From Micrasema longulum (taxonomy: Eukaryota > Arthropoda > Insecta > Trichoptera > Brachycentridae), in NCBI GenBank assembly GCA_022494885.1, contig JAGVSM010000488.1:1-64000 (forward strand): 64,000 nucleotides of DNA. The letters are read 5' to 3'. The notes beneath the pieces are model-generated. The model had not been told where the DNA came from, made no database searches, and saw nothing but the letters and a program-made list of their open reading frames with translations. Positions 46,385 through 56,480 of this stretch are shown here, piece by piece. A program made the position numbers and the translations under genes. How positions within the stretch are numbered: the stretch's first letter is position 1; the number at the start of each line of letters is the position of its first letter.

Positions 46385-46480
46385 TTGTGGTCCCGTGGCT
46401 AGTGTTACGGACTCACGGATCAGAGGTCGAGGTTCAAACTCCACTCTACCCCAACTTGATTTCCATTTTCTTTTTTAGTT
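46385..46480 (+). mobile_element. tRNA-like SINE (family F) head
   Basis: A box in GTCCCGTGGCTAGTGTTACG, B box GGTTCAAACTCC at about 46432-46443, spacing as in a tRNA promoter, followed by a T-rich body. Related heads at 24095-24145 (-) and 28225-28300 (+). No acceptor stem, so not a tRNA gene. Confidence 0.5.
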
Positions 46481-46899
46481 ATTTACAACTCGATGAAAAT
46501 GGCCACCAAAATTGAAATATTTGGGTAAATTATAAAAATGCTTATATTATTTTTCGTTTTAAAAAAAAAAAAATGAAATTTGAAAGCTATATTTTTACAA
46601 ATTATTATCTGACAATCGACCTACCTTAGTAAGTATATCTAGTTTTGTAGTTTTTTAAATATTTTTTATATTCCATTTCCTTTCCATACAGACATTTCAT
46701 TAATAAATTCAGTATACAATCCTAATTTGAAATAATGTAATTTTTATTTCCAATATTTATAATGTTATATATTCATATTAATATTTAATAATTAATAATA
46801 TTAGTAACTACGAGATAATTTGAGATTTGCGCCGTCGGCGTCGTTATAATTCTGAGGTTCGAATCATTGCCAAAAGTTAGTGGTATGGCAGAGCAGCGA

Positions 46900-47850
46900 C
46901 GCTGTATTTGGCGCCAAAATGCTCAGATAAATGTACTACCGATGAAAGTAGTTGAATGAAAGTAGTCGACTACATTCGATGGGTAAATGTAGTCGACTGA
47001 AAGCCCGAATGCAGTAATGTAGTCGAATGAATTCACTCAGAATATTGGGTAGCCTCCTCCCAAGCCAAGGGTAAACGTCTTTTCCAACTGAAACTAAATG
47101 TAACAGAAAAGCCTTGGTTTTTCAAAGTGATTCTGAACAAGTTTGAGACATCCTCCATATGCAGAATGCGCATTGGGCACTGCTGCAATGGTTTTCACCT
47201 GTTCAGAATCCATGTCCGGGACTCTGCCATTTGCGAATGTCAGCTAGATGAGGAAGATTTAAACCATATTTTTTTTGGATGCCCCATAAATGATTGTTAT
47301 CCTGATTTCCTATCCGACCTCTCTGATATTGATATCCCATTCCCTATTTATATTCTTACTCTCCTGTCCTCACCCAATAAACGTGTATTTAAAATCCTAT
47401 CTAAATATCTAGTTGTAAATGGTGTTAAGCTGTAAATATGTTTCATTATTATATGTATATATATTATATTAAATACTAACATACTAATTTGTACATATTA
47501 TATTACTAACACATGTGTATATATGTAAAAAAAAACAAAAATACTCGACACTGGCCAGAACACCCAAGTTGAGATGTGAAAAGGCCATGAAAATACGAAG
47601 AAGAAGAAAAAGAAGAATGAATTCACTCGACTACAAATAGACCAATGGGTGAGCTTTAAGCCGACTATCGAATGAATTAGTAATTTCCAAACTAATGAAT
47701 TCACTCGACTACAAATAGACCAAAAGGCGTGCGTTATATTCATTCGACTACAAATGGACCAATGGGCGAGCTTTACGCCGACTACTTTCATCGACTACTT
47801 TCATCGCCAACTAATTCGTTATTACGTAATGGGCGCTGGAATCTGGCGGA
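46900..47850. mobile_element. Foldback element built of GTAGTCGA/TCGACTAC repeats, split by a LINE
   Basis: The left arm (46900-47037) contains GATGAAAGTAGT, GTAGTCGACTACATTCGAT and GTAGTCGAATGAATTCACTC. The right arm (47615-47850) holds the same words in inverted orientation: ACTACTTTCATCGACTACTT and AATTCACTCGACTACAAAT, with three tandem units carrying GACCAATGGG(T/C)GAGCTTTA. The outer ends carry GGCGCCAAAA and GGGCGCTGGAATCTGGCG. A later LINE insertion (47038-47614) separates the arms. The class of the foldback is unknown. Confidence 0.6.
47038..47614 (+). pseudogene. 5'-truncated LINE with 14-bp target duplication
   Basis: The + frame at 47127-47435, extended upstream to about 47055, reads SICRMRIGHCCNGFHLFRI and CECQLDEEDLNHIFFGCP. 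This is the C-x-C...H-x4-C zinc-knuckle end of ORF2 in I/Jockey-like LINEs. It ends at VNGVKL, then a 3'UTR and a (GAA)n-type tail at 47597-47614. The perfect 14-mer GAATGAATTCACTC flanks it on both sides (47024-47037, 47615-47628). It looks like a target-site duplication, though the 14-mer is also a repeat word of the host element. Confidence 0.75.
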
Positions 47851-49284
47851 CGTGATAGTTGAAATAAAATGCTTTTGTTTTTTTTAGATATGTCAGCACA
47901 GATAAAATAAAAACGTATATTAATATGATTAATATATAAAGTGCATCATTTTACAATAACAATAAAATAAAGTGCGTTTGTTTATAGGTCTGCTGCTAGC
48001 CTATTTGTGTACTTAATAATAATAAAATTTATATCAAATCCATCCTATCTGAAATATCAATACAATAACAGCTGATTGTAGTTTTACATGCGTGACCTAA
48101 AGTATATACTCTTAGGACCTAAACAATAAATATGAAACAAAAATATTTTAATTTTCATCCTTTCTTTGGCAGATAAATATTAGGTTATGTCAAGTAATGA
48201 TAACCACAGACTATAATTATACCCATGTAAATATTCAAAATACCATAAAGTAGGATGATGGTTTACAATATTATTATTGCCATAGTTAAAAAAAAAAACA
48301 AACTGACGTACCTAATGTTTGGGTAATTTATATAGCGCCATTTTTGTGAAAATCACCTCCTATGTAGGTTTATAATTTGTTGCTCTACGGGTGGTATTTT
48401 TTAATTTTCAAACCATGTCTCCATTTTCCCATTTGTTTGTTTGAAAATCAGTATTGATTTGTTTTAAAAAATAATAATAATTTTTAATTACTTTTTTATT
48501 AGGGTTACATATCATAAACACACGACTTTTTTATATTCACGTCCCGGATTTCTAGAAATAAAAACCGCATTAGAACGTGACTTCTGTTTTTCATATAATA
48601 TTATTATTTTAAGTAAAATAAAAATTCAAAACATTTTAAAATATTCTAGAATGTAACCAACTCTTTTCATACAATGCAGGTATCGTTTTTTGCTTGTGTT
48701 CATATTGTTATTCCTTTATATTTGCGTTGTTTTTAATTTTTATTGGTAAATCTATGTCACTTGTTTTTGGCCGATGTTATCACATTTTGGTAGAAGGCTC
48801 TTTTTCTTATAAAGGAAAAAAAGTACCTAACATTCCCAAAGCATGGATATTTCTCCCGAAAAACGGAGTTTGTCTTCGAATAAATTTTTGTGTCTATTGT
48901 CTATGGTATACCGGAAATAAATGATTCATTCGAATGATCAATTCGATTATTTCCTTCATTCGATTAGTAAATTTAGTCGATTATTTTCATCTCTAAAATG
49001 TACCGAGTTTTTAATCTATTTCGGTATAGATGATCTTTTGTCTGTGGTGCTCAACCATAGATTTGATATGTTTCTTGCGTCTAACTTCACGTATGTCATA
49101 TTTTGTGTGTTCTAATGTCATAATAAAATTTATATCAAAAATCTAAACGTTTCATGTGAATGATTACAACGCTGGAGTTGGAGCTGTTTTTAGTTAAATC
49201 AATCGTTGCAGTATTCAAAAATGTTCTGATCTTATAATAATGACGAGATATTTTTTCTGAGAAATAATGCACACTACATGAACT
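47851..49284. other. Intergenic DNA upstream of Taspase 1
   Basis: Mostly AT-rich. A family E fragment (TTATATAGCGCCATTTTTGTG) is at 48328-48360. A short stretch at 48921-48990 echoes the ATTCGA/TCGATT words of the foldback at 46900. The Taspase promoter and 5'UTR should lie in the last few hundred bases, but no convincing TATA or initiator could be assigned. Confidence 0.45.
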
Positions 49285-49312
49285 ATGCCAGGATTCATTG
49301 CCGTCCACTGTG
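49285..49312 (+). CDS. Tasp1: Taspase 1 first coding exon (28 bp)
   Basis: ATG at 49285 opens MPGFIAVHC plus the first base of Gly; donor TGTG|GTAAGA. It was found because the next exon starts in the middle of the family's VHxGAGYH motif and needs one base. Joining gives G-A-G-Y-H exactly. The start choice follows family length and the absence of an upstream in-frame extension. Confidence 0.9.
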
Positions 49313-51802
49313 GTAAGATTTTTTATTATCAATGATTTATTTATAATTTATAAGTCAGCTTCGTGGTGTAGTGTTCAGCGCGTTCGCCTTCCATGCAACA
49401 GGTCTCGGGTTCGATTATCAACATGGTTGACATGAAATATTTATTCAATTAATATGTTTTCACACTAGATTTTTTTCTTAGTCCCTGGACTGGTATCTGT
49501 AGCGTAATACTGATCATCTTACCTTCATGTACAAAAAAATGAGCGAGATACGCTGCGGTACCAATTCTGTTTCCTCTAAAAGGGAATGATGATGGTTTAT
49601 TAAAAAGAAAGCATTTAATACAAAGATTTTATATCAAAATTACATTGCTCTATGATTCATCACATCTGCATAGTATTCAGTTCTTCCTTTTTATGGTAAG
49701 TAATATTATAACATTTCAGGAGCTGGATACCATAGTGAAAAGCTTAAAAAAGAATATCAGAAATTATGCCATTTAGCTTGTAGAAAAGCAGAAAGAGTAT
49801 TGAAGAGAAATGGAAGCTCCATGGATGCTGTTGAAGCAGCTTTGATTGGTAAGCACTTTTCGAAATCAGTTTACACACTTAATCTTGCTGAGATAACATT
49901 ATACTCAATAGTTAAAAATACAAAATAATTATCAAGATTTAAGGCTTCATTACAATATTGCATCATCATTTTTAACAGTTTTAGAAGACAGCGGGTTAAC
50001 AAATGCTGGATATGGATCCAACTTGAGCTGGCAGGGTGCTGTAGAATGTGACGCCTCAGTTATGAACGGAACAACTTTGCATTTTGGCGCTTGCGGAGCC
50101 GTTTCCAATGTTAAGAACCCGATATCTTTAGCCAAACAGTTGTGCAGCAAGCAGATGGAGAACCTGTCGTTGGGCCGCGTTGCGCCCTGTATCCTCACCG
50201 GGGCGGGGGCCCGCTCGTGGGCGCAGAGGCTCGGCCTAGAGACGGTAGAAGACAGCAAGATGGTGTCCGCAAAAGCTTTCAGAAATTTCAAGCACTGCAG
50301 AAGAAAGTTGAAGAGGTATTCGGAGCAGAATTTATTGAGCTTTAGTCCTCTGGATACTGTGGGAGCTGTTTGCGTCGATTCTGACGGGTCGGCGGCAGCG
50401 GCAGCGAGCTCAGGGGGGGTGGCTTTAAAACACGAAGGTCGTGTCGGTCAAGCTGCATCCTTCGCAAGCGGAGTCTGGGCGGCCGCTGGCTCGGACGGGC
50501 GACCTACAGTAGCCGCATGCACCTCGGGCTGCGGGGAACACATCATCCGAACGCAACTAGCAAAAAACATAGCGGAAAGTTTGATGGATTCCTGCCCGAC
50601 AACGTCCATGGCCAAATGCCTTAAAGAGCAGTTCTCCGAATCTCCCTTTCTGTGGGATGTTCCTGTTAAGCTTGGTGGGGCTATAGGAATTCGATTTGAC
50701 AATGACGGAAATGGAGAATTCCTCTGGGGTCACACTACGCCTTCCATGTGTATTGGATACATGACAGCGGATGGAATGAACCGGCCAAAGGTAATTTATT
50801 TTGTTTTCAATATTTCAAATCTTCTCTTAATTATGTCTGGTATAATTGAATAATTGAAATATCATGTGTATCAGGGGCGAATCGTCTGTTTACCATTGTT
50901 TTTGACTACCGATAATAATGTTTTACGGTAGTTATATTTATTGGAAAAAAATGTTATTTATTACAAATTGCTGTCACCGTTTATAAAAAGGAGGTTAGGT
51001 TCTATAAAAGTAAATATCATTACTAATAATATATTCATAAGAGCGTCCAGCTCGTTACCAGCTAATGAAGAAATGAGCAGGTTACTTTATAGAAATAAGT
51101 ACACCGTATTTAAATTCGTAAAACACAGTTGCTATTATTTCCTCCTTAAGTAAGCTTGCAGATTACAGATATTATTTGAAGATTGTCTATTTGAAAAATA
51201 ATATTTCGAACATGATTTCCTAAGGTCTATTTTTCTTTAATATACATTTATATATTATGACATAGGACACGTGGCGCTTGACGTGGCCCTTTTTGGCATT
51301 ATTTATTTCTAAAAGGAGTCGGCACAGAGCTTCGTGTTGGCAATATTGATATGTCAATCATAATGAAAATAATATCTATTGAATGTCATTGTGGTATTTT
51401 AAAATTAACTTTTGCACAAATGTTGTATTCAAATAGTGTAGAATATAGCTTGCGAAGTTAATAATAATTGCTAGATTAATAATTTGATCGATGATTGATA
51501 ATACTCTTCTGTTGTCAACAGCTGAAGCATAGATGATGTTTACAAAACATTTATCATCATTTTTTGTTGATTAAATATTTAAAAAATGACAATCCGCCAC
51601 TGATGTACATGTAAAATATATTTAAATCTGATAGTGTATTTCTAGATCGATAATTTAATGTAATTTTTTTTAGTGTGTTATGTCTCATCTTCCACAAAAC
51701 ATCGAAACTGGATCCAAATCCGTTGTTGGAGGAATTCCGTTTACCGTGGCTAAGAAAACTCAACAAGTGATCAAATGGGAACTGGCTACTGAAATAACTT
51801 AA
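49285..51802 (+). CDS. Tasp1: Taspase 1 (threonine aspartase), complete
   Basis: Ntn-hydrolase endopeptidase of the asparaginase-2 family. Known members cleave after Asp in MLL/Trithorax, TFIIA alpha-beta and related nuclear proteins, after self-processing into alpha and beta subunits. Four exons: 49285-49312, 49720-49848, 49979-50790 and 51674-51802, giving 365 residues. The start MPGFIAVHCGAGYHSEKL matches the family's (F)xxVHxGAGYHS opening. NAGYGSNLSWQGAVECDAS and GACGAVSNVKNP follow. The autocleavage site and nucleophile are in PLDTVGAV (Thr about residue 179, codon at 50356). SSGGVALKHEGRVGQAA and TSGCGEHIIRT are substrate-pocket regions. The loop before the cleavage site is shorter than in human Taspase 1, as expected for an insect. 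No breaks. Confidence 0.96.
49355..49600 (+). mobile_element. tRNA-derived SINE (family B), copy 2, in Taspase intron 1
   Basis: Head TGGTGTAGTGTTCAGCGCG, B-box region GGTTCGATTATC (one change), body TAGTCCCTGGACTGGTATCT and GAGATACGCTGCGGTACCAA, ending in ATGATGATGG. It occupies most of the 407-bp first intron. Confidence 0.8.
49720..49848 (+). CDS. Tasp1: Taspase 1 exon 2
   Basis: Acceptor TATAACATTTCAG, phase 1 in and out (donor ATTG|GTAAGC). Reads AGYHSEKLKKEYQKLCHLAC then RKAERVLKRNGSSMDAVEAA. The conserved helix after the GAGYHS turn; DAVEAAL precedes the E.....NAG.GS motif in the next exon. Confidence 0.95.
49979..50790 (+). CDS. Tasp1: Taspase 1 exon 3, with catalytic threonine
   Basis: Acceptor TTTTTAACAG, donor AAAG|GTAATT, 270 codons plus the split Val. 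Carries the end of the alpha subunit, the variable Lys/Arg-rich loop (KAFRNFKHCRRKLKRYSEQN), and the autocleavage Asp-Thr at 50353-50358. The beta-subunit blocks GAVCVDSDGSAAAAASSGGV, GRVGQAA, SGCGEHIIRT and FLWGHTTPSMCIGYM follow. Confidence 0.96.
51674..51802 (+). CDS. Tasp1: Taspase 1 terminal exon
   Basis: Acceptor TAATTTTTTTTAG, phase 0, 42 codons and TAA. Reads CVMSHLPQNIETGSKSVVGG then IPFTVAKKTQQVIKWE. The S.LP....GSSV..GG pattern matches the end of human Taspase 1 (ISRLPPG...GQSVAIEGG). The intron before it (50791-51673) shows no recognisable repeat. Confidence 0.92.
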   Translation, partial: CVMSHLPQNIETGSKSVVGGIPFTVAKKTQQVIKWELATEIT

Positions 51803-51874
51803 ATTTATGGTTTTCACACTACATCCATTGATTGTTGTTGTGGATGCCCATTAAAAATGTATAAATTCATTGCA

Positions 51875-52130
51875 ACAGAGAAGGAAAACATTTTTGAGAA
51901 TGGAATATGGAAGTCTAGGCATTTACCTGTCAATAGAAGTTATGTAGATGTTAGATGTTTAAACGTCCGCATTTCCTCAACTCTCCCATCTGTTAACGTT
52001 CATGAAGTATGTGTGTAATTTTTTCCCTCTGTTGCAACAAATTTAGATCTTAACAACTTCCTAGAGAGGAAATCCAGCTTGTCTGGAAACATTTAAACAC
52101 ACTCAAAACATTGTTGAATAAACATTTGTT
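51875..52130 (+). repeat. Dispersed repeat family C, fullest copy
   Basis: Runs from TGCAACAGAGAAGGAAAACA through GGAATATGGAAGTCTAGGCA and GAAATCCAGCTTGTCTGGAA to AAACATTGTTGAATAAAC. The order of blocks is the same in the other copies. It lies 70 bases past the Taspase stop and could supply the polyadenylation signal. Confidence 0.65.
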
Positions 52131-53310
52131 TACTTCAAAAAATTCTTAGTGCTTGATATAAATTCTCAAGACTAAAAAACAGTTATATTCTCTTGTGTGA
52201 AAGAGATTTGGAGAAGATTAATATAATGATTACCTGTACCGGAGAGGCATCTGGATGCAAGTCCAAAATTAGGAATGTTCAGGACAGTCAAAAAACTTTT
52301 TTCTGGGATTCGAGTCTCATAACTTCTATAAATATTTATGCAGAATTATCTTAATTTTTACATAATTCAATTAGTCAATTTTGATTTAGAAGAATTAAAA
52401 TAAATTTAATTTATTTTACATCTAATATCTGAAAAAATTATAAAAAAAAAACCACATGGACGTCGGTCTGTATACTTCAAAATGAAATAGAATGTTTACT
52501 AGTGCAATGTATTATTATTTAACGATCAATGTGTGAAAATTGAAATAGAAAGTAAAATAATAATAATTGGTTATAAAATTCAAATTTCAATTTTATTTAT
52601 TTCCATTTTTTTTAAAAATAATATCGAGTTGATTATTTGGTTATACTCAGTATTTTATTTATTTATTGTTTGTATTTTCCGTATCCTACTCGTCTGACAA
52701 AGGATAGAGTGGCATACTAGCCCTATGAAATATTTTTTTAAATAAAATAATCATTATTGATTATGGTACCCTGTTATATTTTAGCTAAGAGTAATATTTC
52801 TCTTGAAAATTTCAACCAAAGTACTTATGGCCCGTTGTATTGCTGTAATCTGTAGCTAACTTCGTGGTCAATAATCATAGAATGGTTTTTCTCCATATGG
52901 GCGACTATTAGATTATTACTCTAAGTATTTTAGGGTATTTCATTGCATTGCAATGGTCCTGATATTTGTTTATGGCAGTAAATACCTCCAGAATGGTCAA
53001 AGTGCATTTTCTTGACGTCTAATTTTTCTAATGAGCTTGCAGGAACTCATTTTTGCATAAGAGGATTCCCAGCATAACAAAAAGACTGCTTTTGATTGTA
53101 AAAAATCACCACATTTTTAAAAATTTATTTTCTTCTTTATCATCAAACCCTCATTTGCATTCGGTGGTGCACAGGGCACTGCATTTTAAAATAAAATGGA
53201 GTGTATCTTGTTAATCTGTTGAAGGAAGGTAATATAAGTCTTACACTTCAGGCGTTACTCCATGCCCAATTAATTCAGTAGAAAACAACATTTGAAAACA
53301 AATATTTCAT

Positions 53311-53395
53311 GATGACCTTACCGGGAATCGAACCTGGAACCTCAAGCGTGGTAGGCGAACGCATCAAATACTACACTTACAAGATTTTTACCTGA
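53311..53395 (-). repeat. SINE family B head, reverse
   Basis: On minus: TAGTATTTGATGCGTTCGCC, then a perfect B box GGTTCGATTCC near 53322. Only the tRNA-like part is preserved. Confidence 0.6.
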
Positions 53396-54199
53396 GAGCA
53401 TCCGTTGAGTCAAAAACACTCTTCCAGGATTCTAATTCTATTTTACACACATAACTGTTTTCTTTATTATTCGCACACAAGACGTTTTTCTTGCGTTGCA
53501 CAAAAGGTGATGGAGGATTGAATTGTTTATTGAAGGCTTTTAATGGATCCATCTGTTTTCATGTTTTTATTTACATTTTTTTATTTATTATTATTTTGTA
53601 ATAGGACTTGAATCTGTCTGCTTATAAAAATATATGTTTGTTGAATCCATATACATTTTTAAAATCCTTTATTAGATAAGATGAGTTTTATCTCTGTCAC
53701 TAAAAAAAATGGCTATTTACTCCATGTTTTCATCAATAACTTATTTTTACAAATTTCGGACTTGCATCCGGATACATCTCTGGTACAGATATATTCAATC
53801 TAATATTGAATTGAACGCACATTGAAAAAAATAGTCTGCTAATTTTATGTTACCATTAATTTGAACAGCTAAAATTGTGATTTTGACCATTTACTTTTAT
53901 CATCATCATTTCCTTTCCTTTCCATAGGGCACCCCATTGGTACACCAATTGCAGCATATCTTGATATTTTTTGTTACACATAGGTAAGATGATCGGTCTT
54001 TTATAATCTAGTATATTTACTGATGATGTTATAACTTATATTTACATATAAGTTACTAATTAAAAATACTTGGTACATTTCCACTTATTTGTTCGACCAG
54101 TTAACGCTTTCCTAATGGGCATCTTCAGGCTGGTAAATATTATACAGTGTAAGGATAGGTACATTTAAAAATAAGTTAAAAGAGACACTCACTCAAAGC

Positions 54200-54310
54200 T
54201 AGCTCAAAGAAACTACCTTCCTGGCTCCGAAATTTTTTAATCAACTTCCGGCAGCCATAAAGAACCCCACAAGTGCCAACGTATTTATGGCATTAATTGA
54301 AACATAAACT
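54200..54310 (+). pseudogene. LINE ORF2 C-terminal fragment
   Basis: Reads TFLAPKFFNQLPAAIKNPTS then ANVFMALIET before a stop. The ..APK.FN.LP..IKN pattern is the usual C-terminal tail of CR1/Jockey-like ORF2 proteins. Short and decayed. Confidence 0.5.
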
Positions 54311-54364
54311 CTGACATCCTCAGTAAATCACATATGGCCTCAATGCAATGTTAGCCATAAAATA

Positions 54365-54515
54365 ATACTACAATCACGTCATTCCTCGGAGTAGGCAGAG
54401 AGGATGGACTGCCACTCACGTCTATCCTGACATACATTCTTAGCTTCTTCCATACATCTTGTCGTATTTGCCCCTCGGTTGTGTCTGTTTTTGACATGAC
54501 CAGACTAATTATGTG
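54365..54515 (+). repeat. Dispersed repeat family D, copy 3
   Basis: Blocks AATCACGTCATTCCTCGGAG, TAGGCAGAGAGGATGGACTG, ACATTCTTAGCTTCTTCC and TTTTTGACATGACCAGACTA, in the same order as the copies at 20841 and 28410. Confidence 0.6.
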
Positions 54516-55439
54516 AATTATTTTTATGTTATTTTGTAATGTAACAATAAATTAATATTATTTACAATCTAATACTCAAAATAAATTATTTATGTTTTTT
54601 TCTACACTATCCATAAATAAAAACAAAATATTGAATATTACTGCACTTTATTCAAGATAAATAAAAATATGAGAATCATAATACACATAATCATAAAGAG
54701 CCAAAGAGAATTTCATTTTATACATACAAGAAATTACTATAAAATAAATGAAATACTGAACAATTATAAGTCTTTGATTTACATAGTATAAAATTGTGCG
54801 TTTATTAGTGGTATAAGACTAATATAAAATTAATAAAGAGAGGAGTTAATTTTTTTATAAGGATATAATATTGTCATGAACCCCAACTTAATAATAAAAT
54901 TTGGAGAATTTTGAAATTACAATTTTGGTATTTCAAACACTAAAATATTAAAATGAAAAGCTCACTCAAAAGAATTGGAGGGATTCAATATATAACAAAA
55001 TAGGAATCAACATTTAAAATTAATGTGATACATTGATGTTATGTATCCTAGAAGAGGGTTGAGGCCCTGTCACCGAGAGGGTGCGTATCACTTGATCTGC
55101 ATCACCCAAGTGACAAGGTCTTTTAAGCAGTTCAATTGAACTAAATGTATATCACTAGCTCATTTAGGTCTCCGTATCTTTCACATCTCTAGTTCATTGA
55201 GTTTGCTTGAGCGGAAAGTGTACGTGTGAGGGAAATTATGTTTGAAACAAATAATTAAAATAATATTCGACGATTGCTAAATGATAAAATATATACAAGT
55301 TGATTTCGAAGGCTGGTTTATTAACACGATTTTATTTTATTTGTAAAAATGACACTAATTCAATTAGACTAATTTTTATGGGACAAATCGGTACGTAAGT
55401 TAGATTTTAAAACAAGATAATTTTGCAATGTTTTGAGAA

Positions 55440-55640
55440 CATCTAAATGTTTGTAGTCAGGCTGGTCCAACAGATAGAAAAGTTGGAGAAATATGGATGT
55501 TTAAACATAGACAAAATTGTGAATGTTAGTGTGTAAAGTGGCCACTCACACCAGCCAATGACAGGTCATAAGCCCTGTAAATGCCTAGACGTTCACATTA
55601 CCTTCTAAAAAGTGTTTTCCCTCTCTGTTGCAACAAATTT
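55440..55640 (-). repeat. Dispersed repeat family C, reverse copy
   Basis: On minus it reads TTGTTGCAACAGAGAGGGAA, CTAGGCATTTACAGGGCTTA, TGACCTGTCATTGGCTGG and GAGTGGCCAC. It preserves the middle better than most copies. Confidence 0.65.
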
Positions 55641-56184
55641 ACAAGATTAATTTACTTAGGACAAGCTTTTTACTTTTATAATTAACATTATCTAATAAAA
55701 ACTCAGCGAACAAACTAACCACTTACATTTGTGGGCATCAATAATGTTTACATCTCAGTTTAAATAACATTTCTTTCACTTTTTATAATTAGTGTCAAAT
55801 CAGTTTCAAGTGTCATTTCCTCAAACTATTTAACAACACCACCCGGGGCGACTTAGATGTGGGCAATGACAGATTTACAGAAACCCAAAGGAATAAAGGA
55901 GCCAATATAAGGTAGTAGGTACCCACCTTCTAATAATATCCAGGGTAAGGACACAAGGACAATTATAGCCAATTAATGAACTAGAGCTACAAAAGACGCG
56001 AAATATACAAAGATACATTTAGGTCGGCACTCTTCTCCTTAGAGAACTAAATGACCGAAGGTTCAATGTTTGCGATCTTGACAGTAAGACCGGGTCGATT
56101 GCGAACTACACTCCTCTATAATATGTAATAAATAAAAATTTCCTTAAAACAAAATGATGTGAGAGTATGTAATTTCTCAATATG

Positions 56185-56480
56185 TATCTTTTTTTGGGTG
56201 ATCCTGTGTAAGTTGGATTCGTTTTGATGTTTCGGCTACCATTGCAGGAACCATCTTCAGGGTAAACTGTGTGCTTTGTAGCATTTTTGTAGTGTGTAGT
56301 GCCGGGAACCACGGAGTTTAATTTCAGCCCGTCGTCTTTGCTATTTTTTAATTCCTAGTACATAATCACATATTTTTTCTACAAAACACGCAGTTTACTC
56401 TGAAGAAGGCCCCTGCAATGGTAGCAGAAACGTCGGAACGAATCCAACTTATACGGGATTACCCAAAAAAACATACATAT
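56185..56480. mobile_element. Penelope-like inverted pair, locus C
   Basis: Two Penelope 3' ends in inverted orientation. The left arm, read on minus, carries VPGTTHYKNATKHTVYPEDG, then GTAGCCGAAAC and ATCCAACTTACACAGGATC. The right arm on + carries CAGTTTACTCTGAAGAAGGC, AGCAGAAACGTCGGAACGAA and ACGGGATTACCCAAAAAAA. The arms are about 130 bp each. The left arm keeps codons that align with the NSTWFPALHTKK tail of locus B. Confidence 0.65.

Larger units (their letters stand above)
51803..54560. other. Taspase 3'UTR and intergenic DNA
   Basis: A variant signal ATTAAA lies at 51850-51855 and a canonical AATAAA at about 52116, so the UTR may run into the family C copy. Further right are a B-type SINE head (53311-53395, -), a diverged reverse SINE tail (53920-54003), a LINE tail (54200-54310) and family D (54365-54515). 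No gene was recognised. Confidence 0.5.
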
